Source: Sphingomonas sp. UNC305MFCol5.2
Lineage (GTDB): Bacteria; Pseudomonadota; Alphaproteobacteria; Sphingomonadales; Sphingomonadaceae
Length of the DNA stretch: 64,000 nucleotides
Direction: 5' to 3'
Assembly: GCF_000712135.1 (NCBI RefSeq)
Contig: NZ_JOOE01000003.1
Coordinates: 124,001 to 188,000, forward strand
Positions 18,813-29,106 of this stretch are shown in pieces (within the stretch, counting starts at the first letter, position 1; each line of letters begins with the position of its first letter). Below the pieces are notes generated by a model. That model had not been told where the DNA came from and searched no databases. It saw nothing but the letters and a program-made list of their open reading frames with translations. Both the position numbers and the translations under genes were made by a program.

Positions 18813-19868
18813 ATGCCGGAAGTGAAACCGATCATTCCCGTGATCCTGTCGGGAGGATCGGGGACCCGGCTGTGGCCACTGTCCATCCCTGAACAACCCA
18901 AGCAACTCCTGCCGCTGACCGCTGAGGAGACGATGCTGCAATTGACCGCGCGACGCACCATGGGCGAGCGTTTCGCCCGCCCGATCGTCGTCGCAAACGC
19001 CTTTCATGCCGATCAGATCGAAGAACAGCTCGCCGCTGTCGAGGTGGAAACGCAGGCGCTGATCCTCGAGCCGACAGGGCGCAACACCGCGCCTGCCATC
19101 GCGCTCGCGGCGATCGCCGCAGGCGGCGGCAATGCTCCGATACTCGTGATGCCGTCGGACCATGTCATCGCTGATGTCGACGCCTTTCGTACGGCGATCC
19201 ATGCGGCGCTGCCCCTTGTGCAGGAGGGATGGCTGGTCACCTTCGGGATCGCGCCGGATGCGCCGGAGACCGGCTATGGCTGGATCAAGGTCGGGGAGGC
19301 GCTTGCGGAGGGCGTGCATCGCGTCGACCGGTTCGTGGAGAAGCCGCCGCGCGACAAGGCGGAAGAGATGCTCGCGTCGGGCGATCACGCCTGGAACGGC
19401 GGTATCTTCCTGTTCCGCGCCGACATGTATCTGGGAGCGCTGAGCGTCTTCGCGCCCGCCATGCTGGTCGCTGCGCAGCGGGCGATGGAAAAGGCACGAC
19501 GCGAGGGCAAGCGCATATGGCCCGATGCCGGGGAGTTCGCGCAGTCTCCGTCGGATTCGATCGACTATGCGGTGATGGAGAAGGCGCCGCGCGTGGCGGT
19601 GGTCCCGGTCGCGATGGGCTGGAGCGACGTCGGTAGCTGGGATGCGCTCCACGCGATCAGCGAATGCGACGCGCACGGCAATGTCAGCCGCGGCGATGTC
19701 ATCATGATCGATGCGGAGAACTGCCTCGTCCGCAGCGAAGCGGGCAAGCGCATCGCGCTGGTCGGGGTGCAGGATCTGATCGTAGTGGCGGCGGGAGACG
19801 ATATCCTCGTTCTCCCGCGCGGACGCAGCCAGGACATCAGGAAGATCATCGAGGCGATGAAGCGGTGA
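18813..19868 (+). CDS. manC: Mannose-1-phosphate guanylyltransferase (short form)
   Basis: This enzyme makes GDP-mannose from mannose-1-phosphate and GTP for exopolysaccharide synthesis. It has 351 residues. The nucleotide-binding signature is SGGSGTRLWPLS (about 10-21). Further motifs are GRNTAPAIALAA, MPSDHVI, FVEKPPRDKA and SVDYAVMEK-like SIDYAVMEK. It has only a short C-terminal stretch after the transferase and lacks the phosphomannose isomerase domain found in bifunctional AlgA/ManC proteins. It is divergent from the sugar transferase operon across 166 bp that must hold both promoters. Confidence 0.95.
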   Translation: MPEVKPIIPVILSGGSGTRLWPLSIPEQPKQLLPLTAEETMLQLTARRTMGERFARPIVVANAFHADQIEEQLAAVEVETQALILEPTGRNTAPAIALAAIAAGGGNAPILVMPSDHVIADVDAFRTAIHAALPLVQEGWLVTFGIAPDAPETGYGWIKVGEALAEGVHRVDRFVEKPPRDKAEEMLASGDHAWNGGIFLFRADMYLGALSVFAPAMLVAAQRAMEKARREGKRIWPDAGEFAQSPSDSIDYAVMEKAPRVAVVPVAMGWSDVGSWDALHAISECDAHGNVSRGDVIMIDAENCLVRSEAGKRIALVGVQDLIVVAAGDDILVLPRGRSQDIRKIIEAMKR

Positions 19869-19874
19869 GGGCTG

Positions 19875-19901
19875 GCGAGCGCGGCGCCTGGCCGCGCTCG
19901 C
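19875..19901. terminator. Hairpin between convergent manC and M3 peptidase genes
   Basis: A perfect 11-bp stem, GCGAGCGCGGC with GCCGCGCTCGC, encloses a 5-base loop in the 40-bp gap between two converging genes. There is no strong T-tract on either side (TCTGTCGTC follows), so it could act as a modest bidirectional terminator or RNA stabiliser. Confidence 0.55.
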
Positions 19902-19908
19902 TCTGTCG

Positions 19909-21774
19909 TCAGACGAGCAGTGCTTCGGCCTGATCGAGCGTGTCCTTGAAAGTCGCGATCAGCGCCTGGTACGGCGCGGGCGACGCCATATCGAGCCCCG
20001 CGCGCTTCAAGATGTCGACCGGATAATCCGAGCCGCCGGCCTTGAGCACCGACAAATAATTGTCGCGCTCCTTCGCGCCGCCCTTGAGGATCGACTGCGC
20101 GAAATACGTCGCCGCGGCTATGCAGGTCGCGTACTGATAGACGTAGAAGCTGTTGTAGAAGTGCGGGATGAACGCCCATTCGTTCCCGTAAGCCGGGTCG
20201 AGGCCCATGTTCGGACCGTGATAGCGCTTGAGCAGGTCGAAATAGACTTGGGTGAACTTCTTGCCTGACAGGCCTTCGCCCGCTTCGGCGAGATCGTGCG
20301 CCTTCAATTCGAACTCGGCGAACATCGTCTGGCGATAGAAGGTGCCGCGGAAATTCTCCATCTGCTGGCCGAGATAGAAGAGCTTCTCTTCCTTGGTCTT
20401 GGCGTTCTTCAGCATGTACGCGACCAGCAATTGCTCGTTGGCGGTCGAGGCGATCTCGGCGAGGAAGATCGGATAATCGGCCTTCTCGAACGGTTGCGTC
20501 GAATTGGCGAGCAGCGAATGCAGCGCATGCCCCCATTCGTGCGCATAGGTGCTCATCCCGTCATATTTCTCGGAGAGATTGAGCAGCAGATAGGGATGCA
20601 CGTCGAACGCGCCGGGGTTCATATAGGCGCCGGGACGCTTGCCCTGACGCGGCCATGGATCCATCCACTTCGCGGCGGTCGCCTTGGCCATGCGGGATTG
20701 GTAGTCGGGGCCGAGCGGCTTGACTGCTTCGAGCGTCAGCGTGCGCATCTGTTCGAGCGTGAAGGGGCGATCGAGCGACACCAACGGCGGGTAGATGTCG
20801 TAATATGCGATGTCGGGGAGCTTGAGCATCCGCCGCCGCAAGTCGAAATAGCGGTGGAGCTGGGGCAGGCCCTGGTTCGCTTCGGCGACCAGCGTGCGAT
20901 AGACGGTCTCGGGCACGTTGTTGCCGGAGAGCGCCGCGGCGAGCGCGGTCGGGTACTTGCGTGCCTTGGCGATGAAGATGTCGCTCTTGACCTGCGCATT
21001 ATAGGTCGCGCCGAACGAGTTCTGAAACTTGCCATGCGCGCCCCAGAACGCGTCGAACACCGCCTTGCGATCGGCGCGATTGGGGGCGTCGCGGTTGAGC
21101 GTATAGCCTTGGCTGTCGAGCCGGACTTCCTTGCCGTCCGAAAGCTTGATCGTCGGCCAGGGGATATCCGACGAGCGGAGCTGCCCCGAGATATCGCCGG
21201 GCGCCTGGAGCGGCGCGGTCGCGCTCGCCAGGATTGCCTCGCCCTCGGGAGAGAGCGTGTGCGGCGCCTGGCGGACGATATTGGCGAGATAGAAGTCGAA
21301 GCGCGTCTTGAGCGTGGAGTTTGCGGCGATAAAGCCGTCGATCTTGGCCTTGCCGACGGTTAGAATCTCGGGAGAGAACCAGGCAGTGGCTTCGCCGAAC
21401 GCCGTATAGAGGTCGATCGCCTGCGCCTGCTTCTCCTGCCAGGTGGCGACGCGGACGTCCTCGTCGGCCTTGAGGCTGACATAGACATAGACCCGCGCAA
21501 TCGTGCGGCCGAGATCGGATTGGAGGGTCAGGGCTTCCGCGAGCGTCGCGGCGCTCTCGCCGAGGCGGCCCTTATATTTGGAGATGCCCGGAAGCGCGGC
21601 GAGCGCACTTTTGCGCGCTGCGTCCCAGGCGGCGTCGCTGGGGTAGATTTCAGTCAGATCCCAGGCGGCACCGGCGGTGGTCTGCGCCGCATCCTGTGCC
21701 CAGGCGGGCATTGCAGTGGCGAGCGTAGCGAACGCGCCGGCGGTCAGCGCCTCGCGGCGGGATAGTTCGGTCAT
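19909..21774 (-). CDS. pepF: M3-family oligoendopeptidase F with Tat-type signal
   Basis: This zinc metallopeptidase of 621 residues cleaves oligopeptides. The catalytic motif HEWGH lies in YAHEWGHALHSLL, with the downstream glutamate in FLAEIASTANE. The N-terminus SRREALTAGAFATLATAMPAWA has a twin-arginine followed by a hydrophobic stretch and an AWA cleavage site, so export by Tat to the periplasm is likely. Most PepF enzymes are cytoplasmic, so an exported form is of note. I chose the start at 21774 (MTELSRREAL), which opens the signal peptide; the longer frame has no support. Confidence 0.9.
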   Translation of the reverse strand: MTELSRREALTAGAFATLATAMPAWAQDAAQTTAGAAWDLTEIYPSDAAWDAARKSALAALPGISKYKGRLGESAATLAEALTLQSDLGRTIARVYVYVSLKADEDVRVATWQEKQAQAIDLYTAFGEATAWFSPEILTVGKAKIDGFIAANSTLKTRFDFYLANIVRQAPHTLSPEGEAILASATAPLQAPGDISGQLRSSDIPWPTIKLSDGKEVRLDSQGYTLNRDAPNRADRKAVFDAFWGAHGKFQNSFGATYNAQVKSDIFIAKARKYPTALAAALSGNNVPETVYRTLVAEANQGLPQLHRYFDLRRRMLKLPDIAYYDIYPPLVSLDRPFTLEQMRTLTLEAVKPLGPDYQSRMAKATAAKWMDPWPRQGKRPGAYMNPGAFDVHPYLLLNLSEKYDGMSTYAHEWGHALHSLLANSTQPFEKADYPIFLAEIASTANEQLLVAYMLKNAKTKEEKLFYLGQQMENFRGTFYRQTMFAEFELKAHDLAEAGEGLSGKKFTQVYFDLLKRYHGPNMGLDPAYGNEWAFIPHFYNSFYVYQYATCIAAATYFAQSILKGGAKERDNYLSVLKAGGSDYPVDILKRAGLDMASPAPYQALIATFKDTLDQAEALLV

Positions 21775-21871
21775 TAAGGCTTCCCCCGGAAGAAGCGCCG
21801 GTAGGCTCGACGCGAGGTTGGAAGCCGTCAATCTGTCGCGCTTTTTCCCACAAGGAAAGCGCTTTGTTGGT

Positions 21872-22096
21872 TTAGGGGGCCAACACACCCCGGCCGGCGG
21901 CGCCGCGGCGAACGTCGCGATATTCGGCGCGCGAGATCACCACCCAGTCGCGCTTGGCCCGGCGACGCATCGGCGTGCCGCAGAACCGGCATTTGCTGAC
22001 GAAAGGCTCGTCGTTTCCGGCACGTTCGATATGTTTTTCCGAACGCTCGTGCTTGCCGCCGAAACAACGCGACCGCCCCGCAAACCAATTGAACAC
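21872..22096 (-). CDS. Small conserved CxxC protein, hypothetical
   Basis: This is a 74-residue basic protein beginning at a GTG with GGGGA upstream. The core CRFCGTPMRRRAKRDWVVIS has one CxxC pair and resembles a half zinc ribbon. The N-terminus MFNWFAGRSRCF contributes another cysteine. I have no named family for it. Its composition is coherent, and a competing frame on the same strand lacks conserved-looking features. It lies between groEL and the M3 peptidase. Confidence 0.55.
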   Translation of the reverse strand: MFNWFAGRSRCFGGKHERSEKHIERAGNDEPFVSKCRFCGTPMRRRAKRDWVVISRAEYRDVRRGAAGRGVLAP

Positions 22097-22129
22097 TTAC
22101 GCAATCCCCACGCGATTCACGCTGCCAAG

Positions 22130-22149
22130 TTCCTGATCTCGATCAGGAA
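22130..22149. other. 20-bp near-perfect palindrome downstream of groEL
   Basis: TTCCTGATC and GATCAGGAA flank TC in the 151-bp gap between groEL and the small CxxC gene. The lower GC content of this gap suggests regulatory DNA. The palindrome could be an operator for the CxxC gene (start at 22096 on the minus strand) or a remnant repeat. A loop of two bases makes it unlikely to be an RNA terminator. Confidence 0.35.
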
Positions 22150-22197
22150 ATCAAGACCCTGTCGTCGCGTTGTCATCAAGGTTCATCGCAAAAGCAG

Positions 22198-22221
22198 AAG
22201 GGCCGGGTTTCCCCGGCCCTT
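22198..22221 (-). terminator. Intrinsic terminator of groES-groEL
   Basis: A perfect 10-bp GC-rich stem (AAGGGCCGGG / CCCGGCCCTT, TTTC loop in plus orientation) lies 26 bp beyond the groEL stop. On the minus strand it is followed by CTGCTTTTGC, a short T-rich tail. Confidence 0.8.
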
Positions 22222-22247
22222 CGCATTTCCGACCTGAACGGAAGGAC

Positions 22248-23897
<1,650 letters not shown>

Positions 23898-23944
23898 TTA
23901 CCTTTCGAATTGGAAAGTTAGAAAAGGTTAGGCGAACGCAGGGT

Positions 23945-24232
23945 TCAGCCGACGATTCCGAGGATGTCGGATTCCTTCATGATGAGGAGATCCTCACCAT
24001 TGACCTTGACCTCGGTGCCCGACCATTTGCCGAACAGGATGCGGTCGCCGGCCTTGACGTCGAGCGGCGTGACCTTGCCGTCCTCGCTCTTGGCGCCGGT
24101 GCCGGCGGCGACGACTTCGCCTTCCTGCGGCTTTTCCTTGGCGGTGTCGGGGATGATGATCCCGCCGGCGGTCTTTTCCTCGGCCTCGACGCGGCGGACG
24201 AGCACGCGGTCATGCAACGGACGGAAGTTCAT
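23945..24232 (-). CDS. groS: Co-chaperonin GroES
   Basis: This is the 10-kDa lid of the chaperonin, 95 residues starting [20 protein letters not shown]. The mobile loop [19 protein letters not shown] and the roof region [17 protein letters not shown] are standard. I chose the start at 24232 because it matches the family start; an in-frame codon ten residues upstream (24262) would be an extension into the leader. A CIRCE element lies 34 bp upstream, implying HrcA control of the operon. Confidence 0.98.
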   Translation of the reverse strand: MNFRPLHDRVLVRRVEAEEKTAGGIIIPDTAKEKPQEGEVVAAGTGAKSEDGKVTPLDVKAGDRILFGKWSGTEVKVNGEDLLIMKESDILGIVG

Positions 24233-24265
24233 TGCGCTGCGATCCTTTGTCAGATTGAACAAGTT

Positions 24266-24292
24266 TTAGCACTCACATTTGGCGAGTGCTAA
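24266..24292. promoter_or_regulatory. CIRCE operator (HrcA binding site) of groES-groEL
   Basis: TTAGCACTC, nine spacer bases and GAGTGCTAA match the CIRCE consensus perfectly. It is placed 34 bp upstream of the groES start codon, in the leader or promoter. HrcA repression relieved by heat is the established mechanism; hrcA itself is not in this window. Confidence 0.97.
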
Positions 24293-24373
24293 CGACGGGG
24301 GATATGCGTAGGCGAAACGGATTCGTCAACGGGTTTGGGACGGAATCTTTCGTCGGACGGATCAAGCGGCCAC

Positions 24374-24450
24374 GTGCTCCGGCGAAGGCCGGCGCGCCGG
24401 GGGTTCAAGGACATCGCCGGCCGCCAGCGCTCCGGCCTTCGCCGGAGCAC
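24374..24450. repeat. Paired-hairpin (REP/BIME-like) repeat, copy A3
   Basis: GTGCTCCGGCGAAGGCCGG (24374-24392) is the exact reverse complement of CCGGCCTTCGCCGGAGCAC (24432-24450). Each 19-bp arm is also partly self-complementary. Layout and the GTGCTCC...GGAGCAC ends match copies A1 and A2, with the AAAGC core replaced by a GC-rich variant. It separates groES from the SUKH-like immunity gene and overlaps neither. Confidence 0.8.
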
Positions 24451-24458
24451 GGAAAGGG

Positions 24459-24923
24459 TCAGCCTCGGGTGGCGAGGAGGCGCTGGAGCGCGGCGCCTAC
24501 GCTCGGGAAGGTCTCGTTGACGTCGCTCGAGACCTTGTCGCGGAGCACCGGCGCGCTGCCGTCGAGATTGACGGTGAACAGGTCGATATCGGTTTCGCCG
24601 AGCACCAGATACGCCTCGTGCCCGGGCCCTTCGCGCCATAGCTTGTTCGCCGCGATGAGACCCTGCCAGAAACCGCCGGGGCCGGGGTTCGCCTCGCTCT
24701 GCCAGCTGCCGTAGAGAACGAGGCCATCGAAATCGACGCCGTCCGAGCGGCGCAGCAGCGCAGCATAATCATCGGGCAAGGTTGCTCCGAATTCGCGCTG
24801 GAGCGCTGCGCGCAGCGCCGCGATTCGCGCCTCGTCGGCGCCCGGCTGGACGATTTCGCCGACCGCCACCTGCGCGTCGCGCGCCGCCACTATCACTGCA
24901 TCCATGCCATCGTCTCCGGCCAT
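24459..24923 (-). CDS. SMI1/KNR4 (SUKH)-like protein, probable immunity protein
   Basis: This is a 154-residue acidic protein. LPDDYAALLRRSDGVDFDGL followed by LYGSW is the hallmark of the SMI1/KNR4 (SUKH) fold, in the YrhA-like branch. The tail reads FPSVGAALQRLLATRG. SUKH proteins commonly neutralise nuclease toxins of polymorphic toxin systems. Here it begins 26 bp after the stop of an HNH-toxin-like gene on the same strand, the usual toxin-then-immunity order. Translation may start at Met1 or Met7. Binding to the toxin is inferred from position and family. Confidence 0.78.
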   Translation of the reverse strand: MAGDDGMDAVIVAARDAQVAVGEIVQPGADEARIAALRAALQREFGATLPDDYAALLRRSDGVDFDGLVLYGSWQSEANPGPGGFWQGLIAANKLWREGPGHEAYLVLGETDIDLFTVNLDGSAPVLRDKVSSDVNETFPSVGAALQRLLATRG

Positions 24924-24949
24924 CGGCGTTCAGCGTCCCGTGCGATCCT

Positions 24950-26146
24950 TCACGGCGTTGGAGGATAGACGAAGCCGCGGGGTATCGGGAAGTCTATCTG
25001 ACGGCTCTGACCGACCGTGAGATCTCCGACCAAGGCGCGCTGCGCGTTGGTGAGCGCGAGATGGTGCGGATCGTTCTTGATCAGCACGAGATTATCGAAG
25101 CTGTTGGTGCCGCCATCGTCGAGCGGCAGCTTGTGGTGGACCTGCCAGCCCTGCGGCACGCGGCCCGAAGCGATGCGGTCGATCGCGGCCTGATCGAGCC
25201 CGGCGCGGCGCAGCGCATCGACCTTGGCCGGATCGCTCGCCAGATCGCGGAGGAAGTCCCCGCGCACCTTCGAATCGAAGGTGTTGCGGAGCGCCTGATA
25301 TTCGACGCGGTCGCGCTTCACATAGTTCGTCGGCACGGCATCGACGCCGCGCAGCTCGACGGTCTGGCCGCGCACCGTGCCGCGATAGACGCCTTCGTCG
25401 GCCTGCCGCGCGCTTGCACCGAAGAATTCGTCGAGCTGACCCTTCATGCGGCCGATCGCATCGCGCGCACTGGAGGGAAGCGCGTCGATCGCGCCCTGCG
25501 GGATCGCATCGACTGCGTTCTTGACCTGGCGAAGGGCGGGCTCGAGCGCGCCACGCAGCGCCGGATTGGTGGCGACGGCCGATACGGCATCGCTGACGGT
25601 CTGTGCCCATTTGCCGACCTTGCCCGCCTTGGCGGCGTCCCCGAGATAGGGAAGCATTCCGGCGGCCGAGAGCACGCCGTTGACCGCGTGGCCGCCGGCT
25701 GCGCCAAAATCGCCCGAGAAGAGCGATCCGATCGCGCGGCCCGCCGAAATGACCGTATTGCCGCCGTCCGAAAAGGGTGTCGGCTCGATGATGCCGGTAA
25801 TGTCGAGCGCGAGCTGGGTGAGATCGAGCCCGAGCTCGACGGGATTGGGCGCGGTATCGTTCGCGGCGGCCGGCGGCGTGGCGCCCGCGGTATCGCCGTC
25901 CAGTGCGCGGGCGAGATCGCCGCGTTCGACGGGAGACAGGTTGCGATCGATCTCCGCCTCGACCCAGCCGGCGGCTTCGGGATTCTCCTGCCGCACGCGT
26001 TCGACGCTGGCGGCAAGGCCCGGCACATCGACGCCGCCGCCGGGCAGCCGGTTCGCGCTGATCGCGAGCTGGGCCTGCGTGGCGAGTTGCGGACTCGGCG
26101 GACCGATCGGATTGTCTGTGCCGCTAGAGCGGGCGGGATCGACCAT
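24950..26146 (-). CDS. Polymorphic-toxin-like protein with C-terminal HNH nuclease
   Basis: This is a 398-residue protein. The N-terminal 100 residues are Pro/Ala-rich and low in complexity. The middle (about 105-175) has the pretoxin-like pattern LALDITGIIEPTPFSDGG ... ISAGRAIGSLFSGDFGAAGG ... MLPYLGDAAKAGK, found in many secreted toxins just before the toxin domain. The C-terminus (about 337-362) reads HHKLPLDDGGTNSFDNLVLI then KNDPHH, an HNH/LHH-type nuclease site. No signal peptide is visible and no secretion apparatus lies in the window, so the delivery route is unknown. I set the start at 26146 (MVDPARSS), which has GGAGA seven bases upstream. A SUKH-like gene follows directly. Confidence 0.78.
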   Translation of the reverse strand: MVDPARSSGTDNPIGPPSPQLATQAQLAISANRLPGGGVDVPGLAASVERVRQENPEAAGWVEAEIDRNLSPVERGDLARALDGDTAGATPPAAANDTAPNPVELGLDLTQLALDITGIIEPTPFSDGGNTVISAGRAIGSLFSGDFGAAGGHAVNGVLSAAGMLPYLGDAAKAGKVGKWAQTVSDAVSAVATNPALRGALEPALRQVKNAVDAIPQGAIDALPSSARDAIGRMKGQLDEFFGASARQADEGVYRGTVRGQTVELRGVDAVPTNYVKRDRVEYQALRNTFDSKVRGDFLRDLASDPAKVDALRRAGLDQAAIDRIASGRVPQGWQVHHKLPLDDGGTNSFDNLVLIKNDPHHLALTNAQRALVGDLTVGQSRQIDFPIPRGFVYPPTP

Positions 26147-26332
26147 GACGGGGTCTCCGTGGCTTGCGCTTCGTTCCTTAGCCGGCGCCCGCATATTGGG
26201 CTGTAATCGATTCGCTTACGCGGCATCCCGGGCGGCCGTGCCGCGGCGAAAATCCCTCACGGGAACTTGCGTTGCCGGGTGCCCGGAACCGGCGTATGAT
26301 CCTCTCTGCCGGGGATATCGAAGGAGCGCGTC

Positions 26333-27121
26333 ATGACTGTCGCTCGTATCGAAGCTGCCGAGCGCCCTGCGGAGGCGCATGACGTCCGCACCATCACCCC
26401 CGCAGACCTGCGCGACGCGCTTCGCCAGGGCTGGGCGGACTTTGCCGAGCATCGCGGCGATCTGATCTTCGTCGGCATCATCTATCCGGCGGTGGGTTTT
26501 CTGGCGGCGGTGATCGCATTGGGCGGGCCGCTCATACCCTTGTTCTTCCCGCTCGCCGCCGGCCTCAGCCTGCTCGGGCCGGTCGCGGCGTCGGGCTTCT
26601 ACGAGCTGGCGCGGCGGCGTGAGCAAGGGCTGCCCTCCGGCTGGTCGCATTTCTTCGACGTGGTGCGGCGCCCGTCCTTCGATGCGTTCATGGCGGTGAC
26701 GGGGTTGCTGCTGCTGATCTTCTTCGCGTGGCTGGTGGTCGCGATGACGCTCTACACCGCGCTGATGGGTCCGGCGCCCGAGAGCATTGCGACTTTCGTC
26801 ACGCGCCTGTTCACGACGCCCGAGGGCTGGACGCTGATCGTGCTGGGCAATCTCGCCGGACTCGCCTTCGCGGCTCTGGTGCTGACCGTCAGCGTGGTGG
26901 CGATGCCGATGCTGGTCGACAAGGACGTCGACGCGCGGACTGCGATCCATACGTCGCGGATGGCGGTAATGGCGAACAAAAGCGTGATGCTGCGCTGGGG
27001 CGTGATCGTCGCGGCATTGCTGGTGGCCGGATCGATCCCGTTCTTCGTCGGACTGGCGGTGGTGCTGCCGGTGCTCGGCTATGCGACCTGGCATCTCTAC
27101 ACCAAAACCGTGGTGCGCTGA
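26333..27121 (+). CDS. DUF2189 integral membrane protein
   Basis: This is a 262-residue membrane protein with six hydrophobic segments between about residues 45 and 255. DLRDALRQGWADFAEHRGDL, then YPAVGFLAAV and SGFYELARRREQG, match the DUF2189 pattern found across alpha- and betaproteobacteria. Function is unknown. It is divergent from the toxin gene and lies upstream of sppA, with about 90 bp between. Confidence 0.85.
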   Translation: MTVARIEAAERPAEAHDVRTITPADLRDALRQGWADFAEHRGDLIFVGIIYPAVGFLAAVIALGGPLIPLFFPLAAGLSLLGPVAASGFYELARRREQGLPSGWSHFFDVVRRPSFDAFMAVTGLLLLIFFAWLVVAMTLYTALMGPAPESIATFVTRLFTTPEGWTLIVLGNLAGLAFAALVLTVSVVAMPMLVDKDVDARTAIHTSRMAVMANKSVMLRWGVIVAALLVAGSIPFFVGLAVVLPVLGYATWHLYTKTVVR

Positions 27122-27210
27122 TCGCTTCTGTGTTGCATCGATAATACACGCGCCGTTTACTCGCCCGGCGCCATCCGGTAGCAGGAAGGCGCAATGAAGG
27201 AGCGGCACAG

Positions 27211-29106
27211 GTGAGACTGGTTCGGGGCGCGTGGAAGATTCTGGTCGGTATCAAGGACTTCCTTGTCCTGGTGCTGATGCTGCTGTTCTTCGCCGGGCTG
27301 TTCACCATCCTGTCGTACAAGCCGAACAAGGCGGCGATCCATGACGGGGCGCTGGTTCTCGCGCTTGACGGGACGATCGTCGAGCAGCCCGAACAGCCTG
27401 ACCCGTTCGCGCGCTTCAGCGGCGGCGAGAGGCTGCAGCAGCACCGGCTGCGCGACGTGCTCCGCGCGCTCGAGGCTGCGCGCACCGATGACCGCGTCAA
27501 GGCAGTGGTGCTCGATCTCGACCGGTTCATGGGCGGTTATCCGGCGACGATCACCGAAGTCGCCGACGCGGTGGGCAAGGTGCGCGCGGGCGGCAAGAAG
27601 GTGCTCGCTTATGCCACCGGCTATACCGACGACGGCTATGCGCTCGCCGCCAATGCCAGCGAGATCTGGGTCAATCCGCTGGGCGGCACGCTGTTCGCCG
27701 GGCCGGGGGGCACGCAGATCTATTACAAGGGGCTGATGGACAAGCTCGGCGTCAATGCGCACGTCTACAAGGTCGGCAAGTTCAAGTCGGCGGTCGAGCC
27801 CTATATCCGCAGCGACATGTCGCCCGAGGCGCGCGAGGCCAATCAGGCGCTGTACGGCGCGATCTTCAGCCAATGGCAGGAAGGCGTGACCAAGGCGCGG
27901 CCCAAGGCGCGGATCGCCGATTATCTGGGCAAGCCCGACGAAGTCGTGGTCGGCGCGAAGGGCGACATCGCGGCAGCGAACCTGGCGTACGGGCTGGTCG
28001 ACAAGGTCGGCGACCGGCTCGCTTTCGGCAAGCGCGTCGCCGAGATCGTCGGCGCGCCTTCGGGCAAGCCGGCGGGCAATTTCAAGGCGATCAAGCTCGC
28101 CGACTGGGTCGCGGCCAATCCGGCACCGAGCGGCGGCGACGCGATCGGGGTGATCACCGTCGCGGGCGAGATCGTCGACGGCAAGGCCGGGCCGGGGACC
28201 GCAGGCGGCGACACGGTGAGCGCATTGCTGCTCAAGGGGCTGGCCGAGAAGAAATTGAAGGCTCTGGTATTGCGCGTCGATTCGCCGGGCGGATCGGCGA
28301 TGGCATCCGAGCAGATCCGCCAGGCGGTGCTCCAGGCCAAGGCGCAGGGGCTGCCGGTGGTGGTCTCGATGGGCAGCCTCGCGGCGAGCGGCGGCTATTG
28401 GGTGTCGACCGCGGGCGACACGATCTTTGCCGAGCCGAGCACGATCACCGGATCGATCGGAATCTTCGGGGTGCTGCCTTCGTTCGAGAACAGCCTCGCC
28501 AAGATCGGCGTGACCAGCGACGGCGTGCGCACGACGCCGCTCAGCGGCCAGCCCGACGTGATGGGCGGGATCAACCCGGCCACCGATCGCATCCTGCAGG
28601 CGGCGATCGAGGCGGGCTATGGGCGCTTCGTCAACCTCGTCGCGCAATCGCGCAAGCTGACGCCGCAGCGCGTCGACGAGATCGGGCAAGGCCGGGTGTG
28701 GATCGGCGGTGTCGCGCACCAGTTGAAGCTGGTCGACCGGTTCGGCGGGATCGATGCCGCGATCGCCGAGGCGGCTACGCGCGCGAAGCTCGATCCGAAG
28801 AATGTCCATGCCGTGTATCTGGAGAAGGAGCCCGACGCGTGGACGCGCTTCCTCAACGATGTGCTGGCGGGGGGCGACGATGACGATCGCGACTGGGCCG
28901 ATCAGCCTGCGGGCGCCGATCTTTACGGCCGGATCGCCGCCGAACGCCGCGCGCTGCTCGGCCAGGCGCTGGGCGATGCGCGGCGGCTCGCAATGGGCGG
29001 GTCGGTGCAGGCGCGCTGCCTCGAATGCGCGGCGATGGGGCCGGCAATGGTCCGTGCCGAGGACCGCAGCCTGCTCGGCCTGCTGATCGCGAGGATCGGC
29101 CTGTGA
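27211..29106 (+). CDS. sppA: Signal peptide peptidase SppA, 67K type
   Basis: This membrane-bound serine/lysine protease degrades cleaved signal peptides. It has 631 residues and starts at GTG (27211) after AAGGAG. An N-terminal anchor (about 12-38) is followed by two tandem SppA domains. The catalytic lysine is in YKVGKFKSAVEPYIR (near residue 190) and the catalytic serine in VVSMGSLAASGGYWVST (near residue 391). Its stop overlaps the GTG start of the acetyltransferase gene by four bases, so the two are co-translated. Confidence 0.96.
   Translation: MRLVRGAWKILVGIKDFLVLVLMLLFFAGLFTILSYKPNKAAIHDGALVLALDGTIVEQPEQPDPFARFSGGERLQQHRLRDVLRALEAARTDDRVKAVVLDLDRFMGGYPATITEVADAVGKVRAGGKKVLAYATGYTDDGYALAANASEIWVNPLGGTLFAGPGGTQIYYKGLMDKLGVNAHVYKVGKFKSAVEPYIRSDMSPEAREANQALYGAIFSQWQEGVTKARPKARIADYLGKPDEVVVGAKGDIAAANLAYGLVDKVGDRLAFGKRVAEIVGAPSGKPAGNFKAIKLADWVAANPAPSGGDAIGVITVAGEIVDGKAGPGTAGGDTVSALLLKGLAEKKLKALVLRVDSPGGSAMASEQIRQAVLQAKAQGLPVVVSMGSLAASGGYWVSTAGDTIFAEPSTITGSIGIFGVLPSFENSLAKIGVTSDGVRTTPLSGQPDVMGGINPATDRILQAAIEAGYGRFVNLVAQSRKLTPQRVDEIGQGRVWIGGVAHQLKLVDRFGGIDAAIAEAATRAKLDPKNVHAVYLEKEPDAWTRFLNDVLAGGDDDDRDWADQPAGADLYGRIAAERRALLGQALGDARRLAMGGSVQARCLECAAMGPAMVRAEDRSLLGLLIARIGL

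Noticed and set aside
21828..22088. 86-codon minus-strand frame overlapping the CxxC gene
   Set aside because: The other frame (21872-22096) has a coherent CRFCGTPM core and a better start; this one is Arg-rich and out of frame.
24266..24292. CIRCE palindrome considered as one of the REP-type repeats
   Set aside because: It matches the CIRCE consensus exactly and sits before groES, so it is an HrcA operator rather than a dispersed repeat.
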